Part shown: positions 6,421 through 12,050 of the stretch, one piece after another
How the letters are laid out: each line of letters starts with the position of its first letter
How positions within the stretch are numbered: the first letter of the stretch is position 1
Source: Coraliomargarita_B sp046540835
Lineage (GTDB): Bacteria; Verrucomicrobiota; Verrucomicrobiia; Opitutales; Coraliomargaritaceae
NCBI GenBank assembly: GCA_046540835.1
Contig: JBKHEL010000079.1
Location: forward strand, 1 to 12,050
Length of the DNA stretch: 12,050 bases
Reading direction: 5' to 3'
The notes under the pieces: generated by a model
The model's input: the letters and a program-made list of their open reading frames with translations, nothing else
Databases searched by the model: none
What the model was told of the DNA's origin: nothing
Translations under genes and position numbers: made by a program

Positions 6421-7254
6421 TCAAGAGACTTTTATCCGTGAGCGTCGCGAGAAGTGCACGGAGTTGACGAGGTGGTCGACGAGGCGCGGCTGGACCATGG
6501 CCGTTTCGGTGATACCGGAGAGAATATGCTGGAGGATCGCCGCATTCTCTGCTGGCGGAGGCAGGTAGCGGTGCCGGATTTCGACGAGTTGAGGCCGCAG
6601 CTCGAGCCAGTGCGCCTTGATCTCACCGACGCGGGGGTAGGCGTGGATGCGCTTGGAGAGGGCGATGTTGTGCTTGAGCTTGGGGCAATACTCCAGAGCG
6701 GTGCTGATGGCCTGCAGGCAGCTTTGCTCCCCCTCCGAGAGCGAGTCCCAACTGAAGCCGCAGAGTTCGCAGCGTGCCTCGGCCAGGAGCTGGTGCAGGT
6801 GCCGGGAGCGAATCCGGAGGACGAGTGCCACCCAGCGAACCGGCCACTGGTCGAGCTCGTTGGCGAGAAAGGCGAAGCGCACCCGGGGACTGAGCATACG
6901 AATCCGCATGATGAGTGGCTCCGGCGAAATGATCGGTCCGTCGTCGAGGCCGCTGTCGATCAGGGCTTCGGCGAGCATGTATTCAAAATCCGAAAGGCGC
7001 TTGGCATAGCGCAGATTATGCCACAGGGCGATGAAGAGCTGGCCCGTGCGGGCCATACGCGTCTCAGCAGGCTCATGCAAGGTGTTGCCGTAGAAGGCCT
7101 GCACGAGAGCGACGTAGTGCGAGGCCAGTGCGAGGTATTGCTCGAAGTCCCCCTTTTTGGCATTGGTCAGCAAAGCGCGGGAGGCCCTTCGCTCCGGAGA
7201 TGCATGAATCAGGCGCATGTAGTGCAGGCGCAGGCTATTTTTCAGCGAGCTCAT
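6421..7254 (-). CDS. Hypothetical protein resembling a divergent ECF sigma factor with a C-terminal extension
   Basis: This 277-aa cytoplasmic protein is not a clear member of any family I can name. By eye it follows the ECF sigma layout. Residues 27-99 resemble region 2 (LLTNAKKGDFEQYLALASHY, then a T-x2-LFIALWHNL stretch and FEYMLAEAL). Residues 118-164 resemble region 4, with an LSPRVRFAFLANELDQWPVR start, a V-A-L-V-L-x-I-R-S helix-turn-helix core and a HQLLAEARCEL end. The acidic -10-melting signature (D-x-E-D-x-x-Q-E) of working sigma factors is absent, so promoter melting is doubtful. Residues 165-277 are an extra, mostly helical part with paired cysteines earlier (C162, C165). The ATG at 7254 is preferred over the longer frame to 7305, which would run into the preceding gene. 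It starts 16 nt after that gene's stop, indicating co-transcription. Alternatives are a DNA-binding or sigma-binding adaptor, or an unrelated helical protein. Confidence 0.75.
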   Translation of the reverse strand: MSSLKNSLRLHYMRLIHASPERRASRALLTNAKKGDFEQYLALASHYVALVQAFYGNTLHEPAETRMARTGQLFIALWHNLRYAKRLSDFEYMLAEALIDSGLDDGPIISPEPLIMRIRMLSPRVRFAFLANELDQWPVRWVALVLRIRSRHLHQLLAEARCELCGFSWDSLSEGEQSCLQAISTALEYCPKLKHNIALSKRIHAYPRVGEIKAHWLELRPQLVEIRHRYLPPPAENAAILQHILSGITETAMVQPRLVDHLVNSVHFSRRSRIKVS

Positions 7255-7270
7255 CACGGTGTGGCTGGAC

Positions 7271-7954
7271 TTAGTCCTGATCGTCGCGGCGGTGCTGGCA
7301 CTCATGGCGGCAGTCTCCCATCACGCGAATCCACAGCTCACGCAGGTCGAAGAGCCGGATCCGGATCTCGCTGCGAAAACACTCCAGATACTGGATATTC
7401 GGGTGCCTGAGTTCGTCGAGCAGGGCAAGGGTCTGGTTCAGCGCGCTCAGGCTGTTCTTCAGGTGGCAGATCGAGAGGCCGAAATCGCCGAGATCAAGGG
7501 CTTGGATGGAGAGCAGCACATTCATCTCACCCTGGTGCAGGCTGTTCCCGTAGTCCCAGGCGAGTTTGGCGGAGATGCAGTGTCCGTTCCGCTCCATGAA
7601 ATGCTCCCAGCTCTGGTGCAGGTAGCGATAGAGCGAGCGCGTGACGACGAAGACCGGGTGGCGGTGGAGCGTATAGGGGGCATCCTCCTGCGAATCAGGA
7701 AGATCCTCCATGTCGCCCTCAAGGAGGAGAAACTCGTCCGTCATAGACATGTCGTCGGCGTCCCACCCCATAAGACTCGCGACTTCGTCGAGGTGATTGG
7801 GGTGGTCCTTAACGCTGTTGTAGATGGAGAGGAACCGGGCTGTGTCACGATCAGAGCCTTTCAGGTAGTCGCGCCACTGGGACTCGCCCCAGTTGAGCTC
7901 GTTGGAGAACTCGTCCCAGTCACCTTCAGAGTGGTCAAAATTTGGATCGCTCAT
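7271..7954 (-). CDS. Acidic hypothetical protein paired with the sigma-like gene
   Basis: This encodes a 227-aa soluble protein with no signal or membrane segment; the family is not recognised. Residues 1 to about 92 are very acidic and aromatic (GDWDEFSNELNWGESQWRDY, then DRDTARFLSIYN and DEVASLMGWDADD), ending in a D/E-rich linker. About residues 95-215 are predicted helical by pattern (VVTRSLYRYLHQSWEHFMER, then LKNSLSALNQTLALLDELRH), which suggests a helix bundle. The C-terminus is short, charged and contains a CRHEC sequence. The start is at the ATG 7954; no Shine-Dalgarno sequence is seen. It lies 16 nt upstream of the sigma-like gene in the same direction, and its 5' side faces the acyP operon divergently. 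A partner or regulator role for the next gene is inferred from position and from the acidic N-terminus only. No catalytic motif is visible. Confidence 0.75.
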   Translation of the reverse strand: MSDPNFDHSEGDWDEFSNELNWGESQWRDYLKGSDRDTARFLSIYNSVKDHPNHLDEVASLMGWDADDMSMTDEFLLLEGDMEDLPDSQEDAPYTLHRHPVFVVTRSLYRYLHQSWEHFMERNGHCISAKLAWDYGNSLHQGEMNVLLSIQALDLGDFGLSICHLKNSLSALNQTLALLDELRHPNIQYLECFRSEIRIRLFDLRELWIRVMGDCRHECQHRRDDQD

Positions 7955-8131
7955 ATGCGAGTGCGGTTGAATACCGAATCTTCAACTTGCGACGGGAGAT
8001 TAAAAAAATCAATCCCCTTTTCGAATGATTCGTGATTTGCTTTTGTTTGACCGCAGTGACCTGGGTGCGTTTGTTTTTTTGCTGATGTGGGGCCTTGCAT
8101 CGGGCTTTGATCCATTTCATTTTCCAAGGCT
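7955..8131. promoter_or_regulatory. Divergent intergenic region between the acidic-protein gene and acyP
   Basis: This 177-nt region is AT-rich compared with its flanks and separates two divergent transcription units, so it should carry both promoters. On the plus strand TTGACC (8047-8052) is followed 17 nt later by TTTGTT, a poor -10. T- and A-tracts occur at about 8070-8080 and 8001-8010. AAGG (8126-8129) sits just before the acyP ATG but is too close for ordinary spacing. No strong operator symmetry was seen. Confidence 0.35.
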
Positions 8132-8413
8132 ATGAGCGAGTGTGTTTTCCAATTGGAGTGCTGGTTTGAGGGGCGCGTGCAAGGCGTGGGCTTCCGGGTG
8201 CAAACGCTGGCGGTGGCCCGTGGGTTTGAGGTCTCCGGAACCGTTCAGAATCTGGTCGATGGCCGGGTCTACCTCCTGGCGGAGGGCGAGGAGCGCGAAG
8301 TGAGGGAATTTGTCGGGGAACTTCAATCCGAGCTGGAGCACTATATCCGAAAGGCCGAAACAAAGGCGGGCGAGGGTCCCCGCCGGGCCGGGGGCTTCAC
8401 CATCACGCACTGA
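8132..8413 (+). CDS. acyP: Acylphosphatase
   Basis: This 93-aa protein has the normal length for acylphosphatase, a small cytosolic enzyme that hydrolyses the carboxyl-phosphate bond of acyl phosphates. The signature is clear: GRVQGVGFRVQTLAVARGF at about residues 14-32, holding the phosphate-binding loop and catalytic arginine (R in GVGFR), then GTVQNLVDGRVYLLAEG with the catalytic asparagine. The usual VRN is VQN here, a minor change. The rest is the expected alpha/beta sandwich with the REFVGEL helix. It is the first gene of a five-gene plus-strand run, and its TGA overlaps the ABC ATPase ATG by one base. That link to an exporter is unusual, and a functional connection is not evident from sequence. 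Confidence 0.93.
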   Translation: MSECVFQLECWFEGRVQGVGFRVQTLAVARGFEVSGTVQNLVDGRVYLLAEGEEREVREFVGELQSELEHYIRKAETKAGEGPRRAGGFTITH

Positions 8414-9303
8414 TGCCGGAATCGCCTGCCATTCGTATTGAAGGACTGACCAAGGATTTCCCGGTGGGGATCTTGGGGATGAAGCTGCGCGCGGTGGAGG
8501 GGCTGGATCTCGAGGTCGGGCACAATCAGATCTACGGATTGCTCGGGCCCAATGGCTCGGGGAAGAGCACGACGATCAAGGTGATCCTCGGCTTGCTCCG
8601 GGCCTCGGCGGGAAGTTGTCTGATCTACGGGGAGCCCAGCCACCGGGTGGAGGCGCGCCGGAGCGTCGGCTTCCTCCCGGAGGCGCCGTATTTTTACCGT
8701 TATTTGAGCGGACGGGAGCTGGTGCGCTATTATGCCCGGATTTGTGGGGTCGTGCGGGAAGCGCTCGATGAGGCGGTCGAATCGGTCATCGATTTGGTCG
8801 GGCTGTCCGAGGCCGCAGACCGGCGGGTGGGCACCTATTCGAAGGGCATGCTCCAGCGCATCGGGTTGGCGCAGGCGCTGGTCCATGATCCCCGGCTGGT
8901 GATCCTCGACGAGCCGACGGCGGGCGTCGATCCGATCGGTGCCGCCGCCATCGCCGGGATAATCCGCGAATTGAAGCGGAGGGGAAAAACCATCCTGCTC
9001 TCCTCGCATTTGTTGGCACAGATCGAGGGGCTCTGCGATCGGGTCGCGATTCTGCACCGCGGTCGGCTCGTGCGCGAGGGGCGGATCGAAGACCTGGTGC
9101 AGGAGAAAGATATGGATGCGCTGGTCGTGCGCGGGCTCAGCGAGAGCGGGCGGGCCGCAGTCGAGCAGGCGATCGCCGCTCAGGGGGCGGAGTTGGCGCG
9201 TGTCGAAAAGCCCCGCCTGAGCCTCGATGCTCTCTTTCTCGACGAGGTCGCGAAGCGCGAGCCGAAGCGCGGGTCCGCAGCCGGAGAGGAGGGCCGTGCA
9301 TGA
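8413..9303 (+). CDS. ABC transporter ATP-binding protein (ABC-2/NatA type)
   Basis: This 296-aa nucleotide-binding subunit is of the kind that pairs with ABC-2 exporters. Visible motifs in order are: Walker A GPNGSGKST (45-53); a Q-loop region reading VGFLPEAPYFYRYLSGRE, as in NatA/CcmA-like proteins; the signature TYSKGMLQRIGLAQAL, where KGM replaces the SGG type; Walker B LVILDEPTAGVDP; and the H-loop LLSSH. About the last 70 residues form a variable accessory region. It overlaps acyP by one base and the permease by four (ATGA), so all are translated from one message. The substrate is unknown. ABC-2 exporters with this ATPase type move lipids, polysaccharides, ions or drugs. Confidence 0.94.
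   Translation: MPESPAIRIEGLTKDFPVGILGMKLRAVEGLDLEVGHNQIYGLLGPNGSGKSTTIKVILGLLRASAGSCLIYGEPSHRVEARRSVGFLPEAPYFYRYLSGRELVRYYARICGVVREALDEAVESVIDLVGLSEAADRRVGTYSKGMLQRIGLAQALVHDPRLVILDEPTAGVDPIGAAAIAGIIRELKRRGKTILLSSHLLAQIEGLCDRVAILHRGRLVREGRIEDLVQEKDMDALVVRGLSESGRAAVEQAIAAQGAELARVEKPRLSLDALFLDEVAKREPKRGSAAGEEGRA
9287..9292 (+). promoter_or_regulatory. Shine-Dalgarno sequence of the ABC-2 permease gene
   Basis: AGGAGG lies 7 nt before the ATG at 9300, inside the end of the ATPase gene. It is the only full-length Shine-Dalgarno match before a start codon in this window and supports the 9300 start. Confidence 0.7.
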
Positions 9304-10139
9304 GCTGCTCCACGCTCACACGGCTCCGGCTGATCGCCGGTAACACCTTTCTGGAAGCGGTGCGGCAGAAGTTTTTCAGCTCGATTTTGCTGATCGCGGT
9401 GGCGCTGGTGGCCAGTTCCACTTTTTTCCAGCAGTTTGATTTCGGCACCGGTGAGTTGAAGTTTATCGGAGACTTTGGTTTCGGGGCCATTTTCTTCTTC
9501 GGCTCGATCCTCACCATCGCGGCGACGACGCAGCTCTTTTTCAACGAGATCGAGAACCGGACGGCGCTGACGCTCCTGGCGAAGCCGGTCTATAAGCTGG
9601 AGTTCCTCGGTGGAAAGCTCGGGGGCGTGCAGGGACTGATGCTGGCTTTTGTCCTGGCGCTCAGTGTGGTGCTGGCTGGGATGCTCTACTGGCGCGAGAC
9701 CGCACTGATTGCCCGCCTGGGGCCGGAGGTCTTTACGGATGGGCGCATGCTGCGCTATGGCGATGTGTTTCTGTTCGGCTTTTTGCAGTGGCTCAAATTC
9801 GGTGTGTTGGCCGCCATCACGCTCTTTGTCGCCAGTTTCGCCCATACGAACCTCTATACGATCATGGTCTCGTTCTTCGTGCTGCTGATTTGCCAGCTGC
9901 AATACATCGCGCAGGATGCGTATGGAAATCTCGAAGCAGGGCCGGCCCGCTGGTTTGCGCAGGCGATCGGGCTGGTTTTTCCTAATTTTCAGCTCTTCAA
10001 TGTGGGCGATCAGCTGCTCCTGGCCGAAGCCCCGGGGCTGGACCCGGTGACGGTCCTGCGCATCTCGCTCTACGCGCTGGTGTATACGGCGGCTTTTGTT
10101 TTTCTCGCTCAGCTCAACTTCCGCCGCCGTGAGATTTGA
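9300..10139 (+). CDS. ABC-2 type transporter permease
   Basis: This 279-aa polytopic inner-membrane protein is the membrane partner of the ATPase just upstream. The N-terminal LIAGNTFLEAVRQKFFSSI matches the amphipathic lead-in seen in ABC-2 permeases of this group. It is followed by about six hydrophobic segments, near residues 28-46, 58-80, 107-127, 155-185, 190-205 and 255-273. The loop FFNEIENRTALTLLAKPV after the second segment is the typical cytoplasmic coupling stretch (E...RT...LL.KPV). Overlap with the ATPase (ATGA at 9300-9303) and with the following TPR gene makes a coherent three-protein exporter unit. Whether it works as a homodimer is not shown, but no second permease is present in the window. 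Confidence 0.92.
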   Translation: MSCSTLTRLRLIAGNTFLEAVRQKFFSSILLIAVALVASSTFFQQFDFGTGELKFIGDFGFGAIFFFGSILTIAATTQLFFNEIENRTALTLLAKPVYKLEFLGGKLGGVQGLMLAFVLALSVVLAGMLYWRETALIARLGPEVFTDGRMLRYGDVFLFGFLQWLKFGVLAAITLFVASFAHTNLYTIMVSFFVLLICQLQYIAQDAYGNLEAGPARWFAQAIGLVFPNFQLFNVGDQLLLAEAPGLDPVTVLRISLYALVYTAAFVFLAQLNFRRREI

Positions 10140-10920
10140 TGCGCCCATCGTTCAGCGCCTCCGGGCTTTCTGCCTGACTACGGGTTTTCTTCTCCTGCTG
10201 GGGATCGCGCTGCGTCCTCTTGAGGCCCCCGCCTGGGAGCAGATCAAGGCGGGGCAGCCAGAGCTCAATCTGGCGGGCGTCGAGGATGCACTGGGGCAGG
10301 GGATGGTGCTTGGTTTGTTGGGCGGCTTCCGCGCCATCCTGGCTGACTTTCTCTGGATCCAGACCAACTCGGTCTGGGAGAAGCGGGACCGGGCCAAACT
10401 CGACGCGATGGTGCGCCTGGTCACGACACTCGATCCGCGGCCGGAGTTTTTCTGGATCAACTCAGCCCGGATGATTGCCTACGATGTGCCCCATTGGCGG
10501 ATTCGCGAGGAGGGCGGGCATCAGGCCGTGCCCGAGGCGAGGCAGGCAGCCATTGACCTGGAGCAGGCCGAACAAGCCTTTTTGCTTCTGGAGCAGGCCC
10601 TCGAACATCATCCCGACCACCCCAGGCTCTACCTCGAAATCGGGCAAATCTACCTGAATCGGCTCGATGATCCGGCCCGGGCCGCACCCTGGTTCCGCAA
10701 GGCATGGGAGCAACCGGGTGCACCCCATTTTTCAGCGCGGATCTACGCCGAGCTCCTGCGCCGCCAGGGTAAACTGGAGGCGGCTTACGCCTTTCTCACC
10801 GATCTGCACCGAGAACTGCCTGACGACAATCCCTATGCTCAAAAGGAAATTGTTCTGGAGCGCATCCGCGATCTGGAAGACCGTCTTGAGCGTCCCTTAC
10901 GGGACCGCTACCAACCCTAA
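10129..10920 (+). CDS. Membrane-anchored TPR-like protein linked to the ABC exporter
   Basis: This encodes a 263-aa protein. An N-terminal hydrophobic segment at about residues 11-30 (FCLTTGFLLLLGIALRPLEA) anchors it in the membrane. The block GGFRAILADFLWIQ followed by a W-x-K-R-D region and DPRPEFFWINSARMIAYDV resembles TPR proteins encoded beside ABC-2 exporters in Planctomycetes/Verrucomicrobia-type genomes. About residues 145-225 carry TPR-like helix pairs (AFLLLEQALEHHPDHPRLYL, then AAPWFRKAWEQPG, AELLRRQGKLEAAYAFL). The start is uncertain: GTG 10129 overlaps the permease by 11 nt and begins VRFDAPIVQRL. A TTG at 10096 is also in frame, and the ATG at 10139 is out of frame. A scaffold or assembly role for the exporter is inferred from context. 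Confidence 0.82.
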   Translation: MRFDAPIVQRLRAFCLTTGFLLLLGIALRPLEAPAWEQIKAGQPELNLAGVEDALGQGMVLGLLGGFRAILADFLWIQTNSVWEKRDRAKLDAMVRLVTTLDPRPEFFWINSARMIAYDVPHWRIREEGGHQAVPEARQAAIDLEQAEQAFLLLEQALEHHPDHPRLYLEIGQIYLNRLDDPARAAPWFRKAWEQPGAPHFSARIYAELLRRQGKLEAAYAFLTDLHRELPDDNPYAQKEIVLERIRDLEDRLERPLRDRYQP

Positions 10921-10929
10921 GAACCGAGC

Positions 10930-11751
10930 ATGAACCGCCAGGCCAAAGCACGTTACGACGCTCAATTGCGCCACCGAATTAACGCCGGACGGGTCGGAGT
11001 GCGCGGCCAAATCCCGTTTTTCGAGCGTCAGTTCGGGCAGGTCACCAGCGAGTGGAAGGAGGACGACACGCGGGTGACCTTCGCGGATTTCGCGATTTCA
11101 GAAAAGCTCTTCGCCGAACTGCGGCGCGATTTCCCCGGTGACGATTATTGCTCCGAAGAGGCCAGCCCGCTCGACGAGGCGATCGCGCTGGAAGCGGAAT
11201 TCGCCTGGGTGGTCGATCCGATCGACGGGACGAACAATTACGCGCTGGGCTTTTCGTTTTGCGCCATTTCCCTTGCTCTGCTGTATCGTGGTCGGCCGGT
11301 TTACGGCTTTATCTATGACCACAGCAGCCGATCGCTTCTGGAGGGTGGCCCCGGACACGGCTTATACTGCGGACAAAAGCGTGTGCAGCGCCATGAGACG
11401 GCAGCCGAAGCGCAGACGATGCTCGGCCTGCACTACCCGATGTCCACCGAACGGCAGGCAAAACTCAGCCCGCTGCTCAAGCAGTATCGGGTCCGCTGCC
11501 TCGGAAGCGCCGCGCTGACGGCTGCCTACCTCGCAACCGGCTATCTGAGCGGGAGTATCGACAGTCGAGTCAAAGTATGGGACATCGCCGCAGCCTACGC
11601 CCTCTGCCGGGCTGTCGATCTGGAGTGGGTCTTCCCCGGCGGCGATCCGTTTCCGCTTAGAAGTTTCCACCCGCAGGACGATTTCTGCCCCTACTATGCG
11701 GGCACGCCCAACTTGGTCCGTGAGATTGGGAATTTGCTGGGCGGGGAGTAA
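10930..11751 (+). CDS. Inositol monophosphatase-family (IMPase/FIG-type) phosphatase
   Basis: This 273-aa cytosolic phosphatase belongs to the Mg2+-dependent, lithium-sensitive IMPase superfamily. Family blocks are in order: KEDDTRVTFADFAISEKL (43-60; substrate-lid and metal region), SEE (75-77; metal-binding glutamate), WVVDPIDGTNNY (93-104; the DPxDGT metal site), and VKVWDIAAAYAL near residue 212 (the WDxAA metal site). The key metal-binding residues are all present, so it should be active. The substrate cannot be fixed: inositol phosphate, histidinol phosphate, PAP or a sugar phosphate all fit the family. It begins 9 nt after the TPR-gene stop with no clear Shine-Dalgarno sequence and is probably the last gene of the acyP operon. 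A histidine-biosynthesis role would need other evidence. Confidence 0.92.
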   Translation: MNRQAKARYDAQLRHRINAGRVGVRGQIPFFERQFGQVTSEWKEDDTRVTFADFAISEKLFAELRRDFPGDDYCSEEASPLDEAIALEAEFAWVVDPIDGTNNYALGFSFCAISLALLYRGRPVYGFIYDHSSRSLLEGGPGHGLYCGQKRVQRHETAAEAQTMLGLHYPMSTERQAKLSPLLKQYRVRCLGSAALTAAYLATGYLSGSIDSRVKVWDIAAAYALCRAVDLEWVFPGGDPFPLRSFHPQDDFCPYYAGTPNLVREIGNLLGGE

Positions 11752-11929
11752 ATGCCCCCCTCGCGACGACGCGCCAGCGTCTTCGCCCTATGAAAAAAAT
11801 TAAAAAAAGTGTTGGCCCCCCTTTTACTCAGCAAGCAGGCAATTGTTTAAACCTAAAATGATGAGTTGAACCGTTGATGGACGTGACGGAGGTCCGCCGG
11901 AGATGGCGAAGCAATAAACGTGAATTAAA
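11752..11929. other. Spacer between the IMPase gene and the right-edge ORF
   Basis: This 178-nt stretch shifts from GC-rich to AT-rich. It holds the 11763-11786 hairpin, an A-rich tract (11792-11808), and a GC-rich patch at about 11879-11900 where GGAC (11879-11882) can pair locally with GTCC (11892-11895). I see no good sigma-70 promoter for the ORF at 11930. Confidence 0.4.
11763..11786. terminator. Hairpin after the IMPase gene, possible transcription end
   Basis: GCGA-C-GACGC (11763-11772) pairs with GCGTC-T-TCGC (11777-11786) around a GCCA loop, giving nine pairs with one C-T mismatch. It starts 11 nt after the IMPase stop, where an operon terminator would be expected. The tract that follows on the plus strand is A-rich (AAAAAAATTAAAAAAAG) rather than T-rich, so it is not a canonical intrinsic terminator. 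It may act with Rho or as an RNA-stabilising end. Confidence 0.4.
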
Positions 11930-12050
11930 ATGACAGAACTCGATGATTTGAAGTCTCTTATAAATCATACTTATCGCTGTGACGCAGCCTCTCATTCATC
12001 GCCAAATTGGCGCAGCCTCCGATTCACGTTCATTAATGTCCATGAACGGT
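11870..12050. repeat. Nested inverted repeats at the right edge
   Basis: An outer pair, ACCGTTGATGGAC (11870-11882) and GTCCATGAACGGT (12038-12050), is complementary at 12 of 13 positions. An inner pair, AATAAACGTGAAT (11913-11925) and ATTCACGTTCATT (12022-12034), is complementary at 12 of 13 with a perfect 9-bp core. Inside are ATGATTT/AAATCAT (11943-11949 and 11962-11968), the palindrome CGCCAAATTGGCG (12000-12012), and a direct repeat CGCAGCCTC-NN-ATTCA (11983-11998 and 12011-12026). The outer right arm ends exactly at the window edge, so it may extend further. Confidence 0.5.
11930..12050 (+). CDS. Start of an unrecognised ORF running off the right edge (partial)
   Basis: The ATG at 11930 opens a frame with no stop for 40 codons, up to the window end. 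The translation begins MTELDDLKSLINHTYRC and contains SHSSPNWRSLRFTF, a plausible soluble N-terminus but too short to classify. An in-frame TGA at 11921 makes this ATG the first possible start. No Shine-Dalgarno sequence is present. Codons such as ATA, AAT, TCT and CTT make it more AT-rich than the genes to its left, which hints at another origin. The inverted repeats at 11870-12050 run through it, so it could also be a chance frame in a structured non-coding region. Confidence 0.45.
   Translation, partial: MTELDDLKSLINHTYRCDAASHSSPNWRSLRFTFINVHER

Noticed and set aside
6454..7410. 318-aa plus-strand frame opposite the sigma-like gene
   Set aside because: It spans parts of two minus-strand genes and their junction, as a chance GC-rich open frame does. 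It shows no domain pattern.
7259..8035. 258-aa plus-strand frame opposite the acidic-protein gene
   Set aside because: It is antisense, and rich in V, E and L because of codon mirroring. The minus-strand frame has clean boundaries and coherent spacing with its neighbour.
9180..10148. 322-aa minus-strand frame opposite the permease
   Set aside because: It is highly charged Q/R/E/H-rich sequence, typical of the antisense of a membrane protein; the permease and ATPase cover the region.
11870..12050. Integron attC site
   Set aside because: The ends resemble AACGGT/ACCGTT, but the conserved GTTRRRY and RYYYAAC core sites are not both present in the required arrangement and no integrase gene is visible.

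Overview
The window is GC-rich bacterial chromosome, densely coded, with eleven complete genes and one cut at each edge, plus a small gene near the left. Gene content is mostly housekeeping: exonuclease VII large subunit, a VTT-domain membrane protein, a LysM envelope protein, a Nudix hydrolase, acylphosphatase, an ABC-2 exporter and an IMPase-type phosphatase. Around these sit several unfamiliar lineage-type proteins. The ABC/TPR trio, the long proline-rich membrane protein and the general lack of Shine-Dalgarno sequences suggest Verrucomicrobiota, perhaps Opitutae. That placement is inference from style; there is no rRNA or other marker gene here.

Layout. Left block, all minus strand (transcribed right to left): a VTT/TVP38 membrane protein (3664-2978) overlaps xseA (2988-1636), followed by a 93-aa hypothetical (1535-1254), a GC-rich hairpin (1174-1203), and a large disordered single-pass membrane protein that runs off the left edge (991-1). 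Divergent from this, on the plus strand, a membrane-anchored coiled-coil LysM protein (3749-4348) is joined by a stop/start overlap to a Nudix hydrolase (4348-4935).

Middle block, minus strand: two unrecognised genes (7954-7271 and 7254-6421) lead towards an exported PhoD-fold protein (6304-4970). The second of the pair looks like a degenerate ECF sigma factor with a long C-terminal extension; the first is a strongly acidic partner. The PhoD-like protein has lost several of the residues that bind metal in active PhoD enzymes, so it may be a pseudoenzyme.

Right block, plus strand: acyP, ABC ATPase, ABC-2 permease, a membrane-anchored TPR-like protein and an IMPase-family phosphatase form one tight operon (8132-11751). 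The first four are joined by stop/start overlaps and the last follows after 9 nt. The final 300 bases become more AT-rich. They hold a 10-bp hairpin, nested inverted repeats and the start of an unrecognised ORF that runs off the right edge.

Most interesting are the pseudo-PhoD protein, the divergent sigma-like protein with its acidic partner, and the repeat-rich right edge. No CRISPR array, tRNA, rRNA or insertion sequence was recognised.
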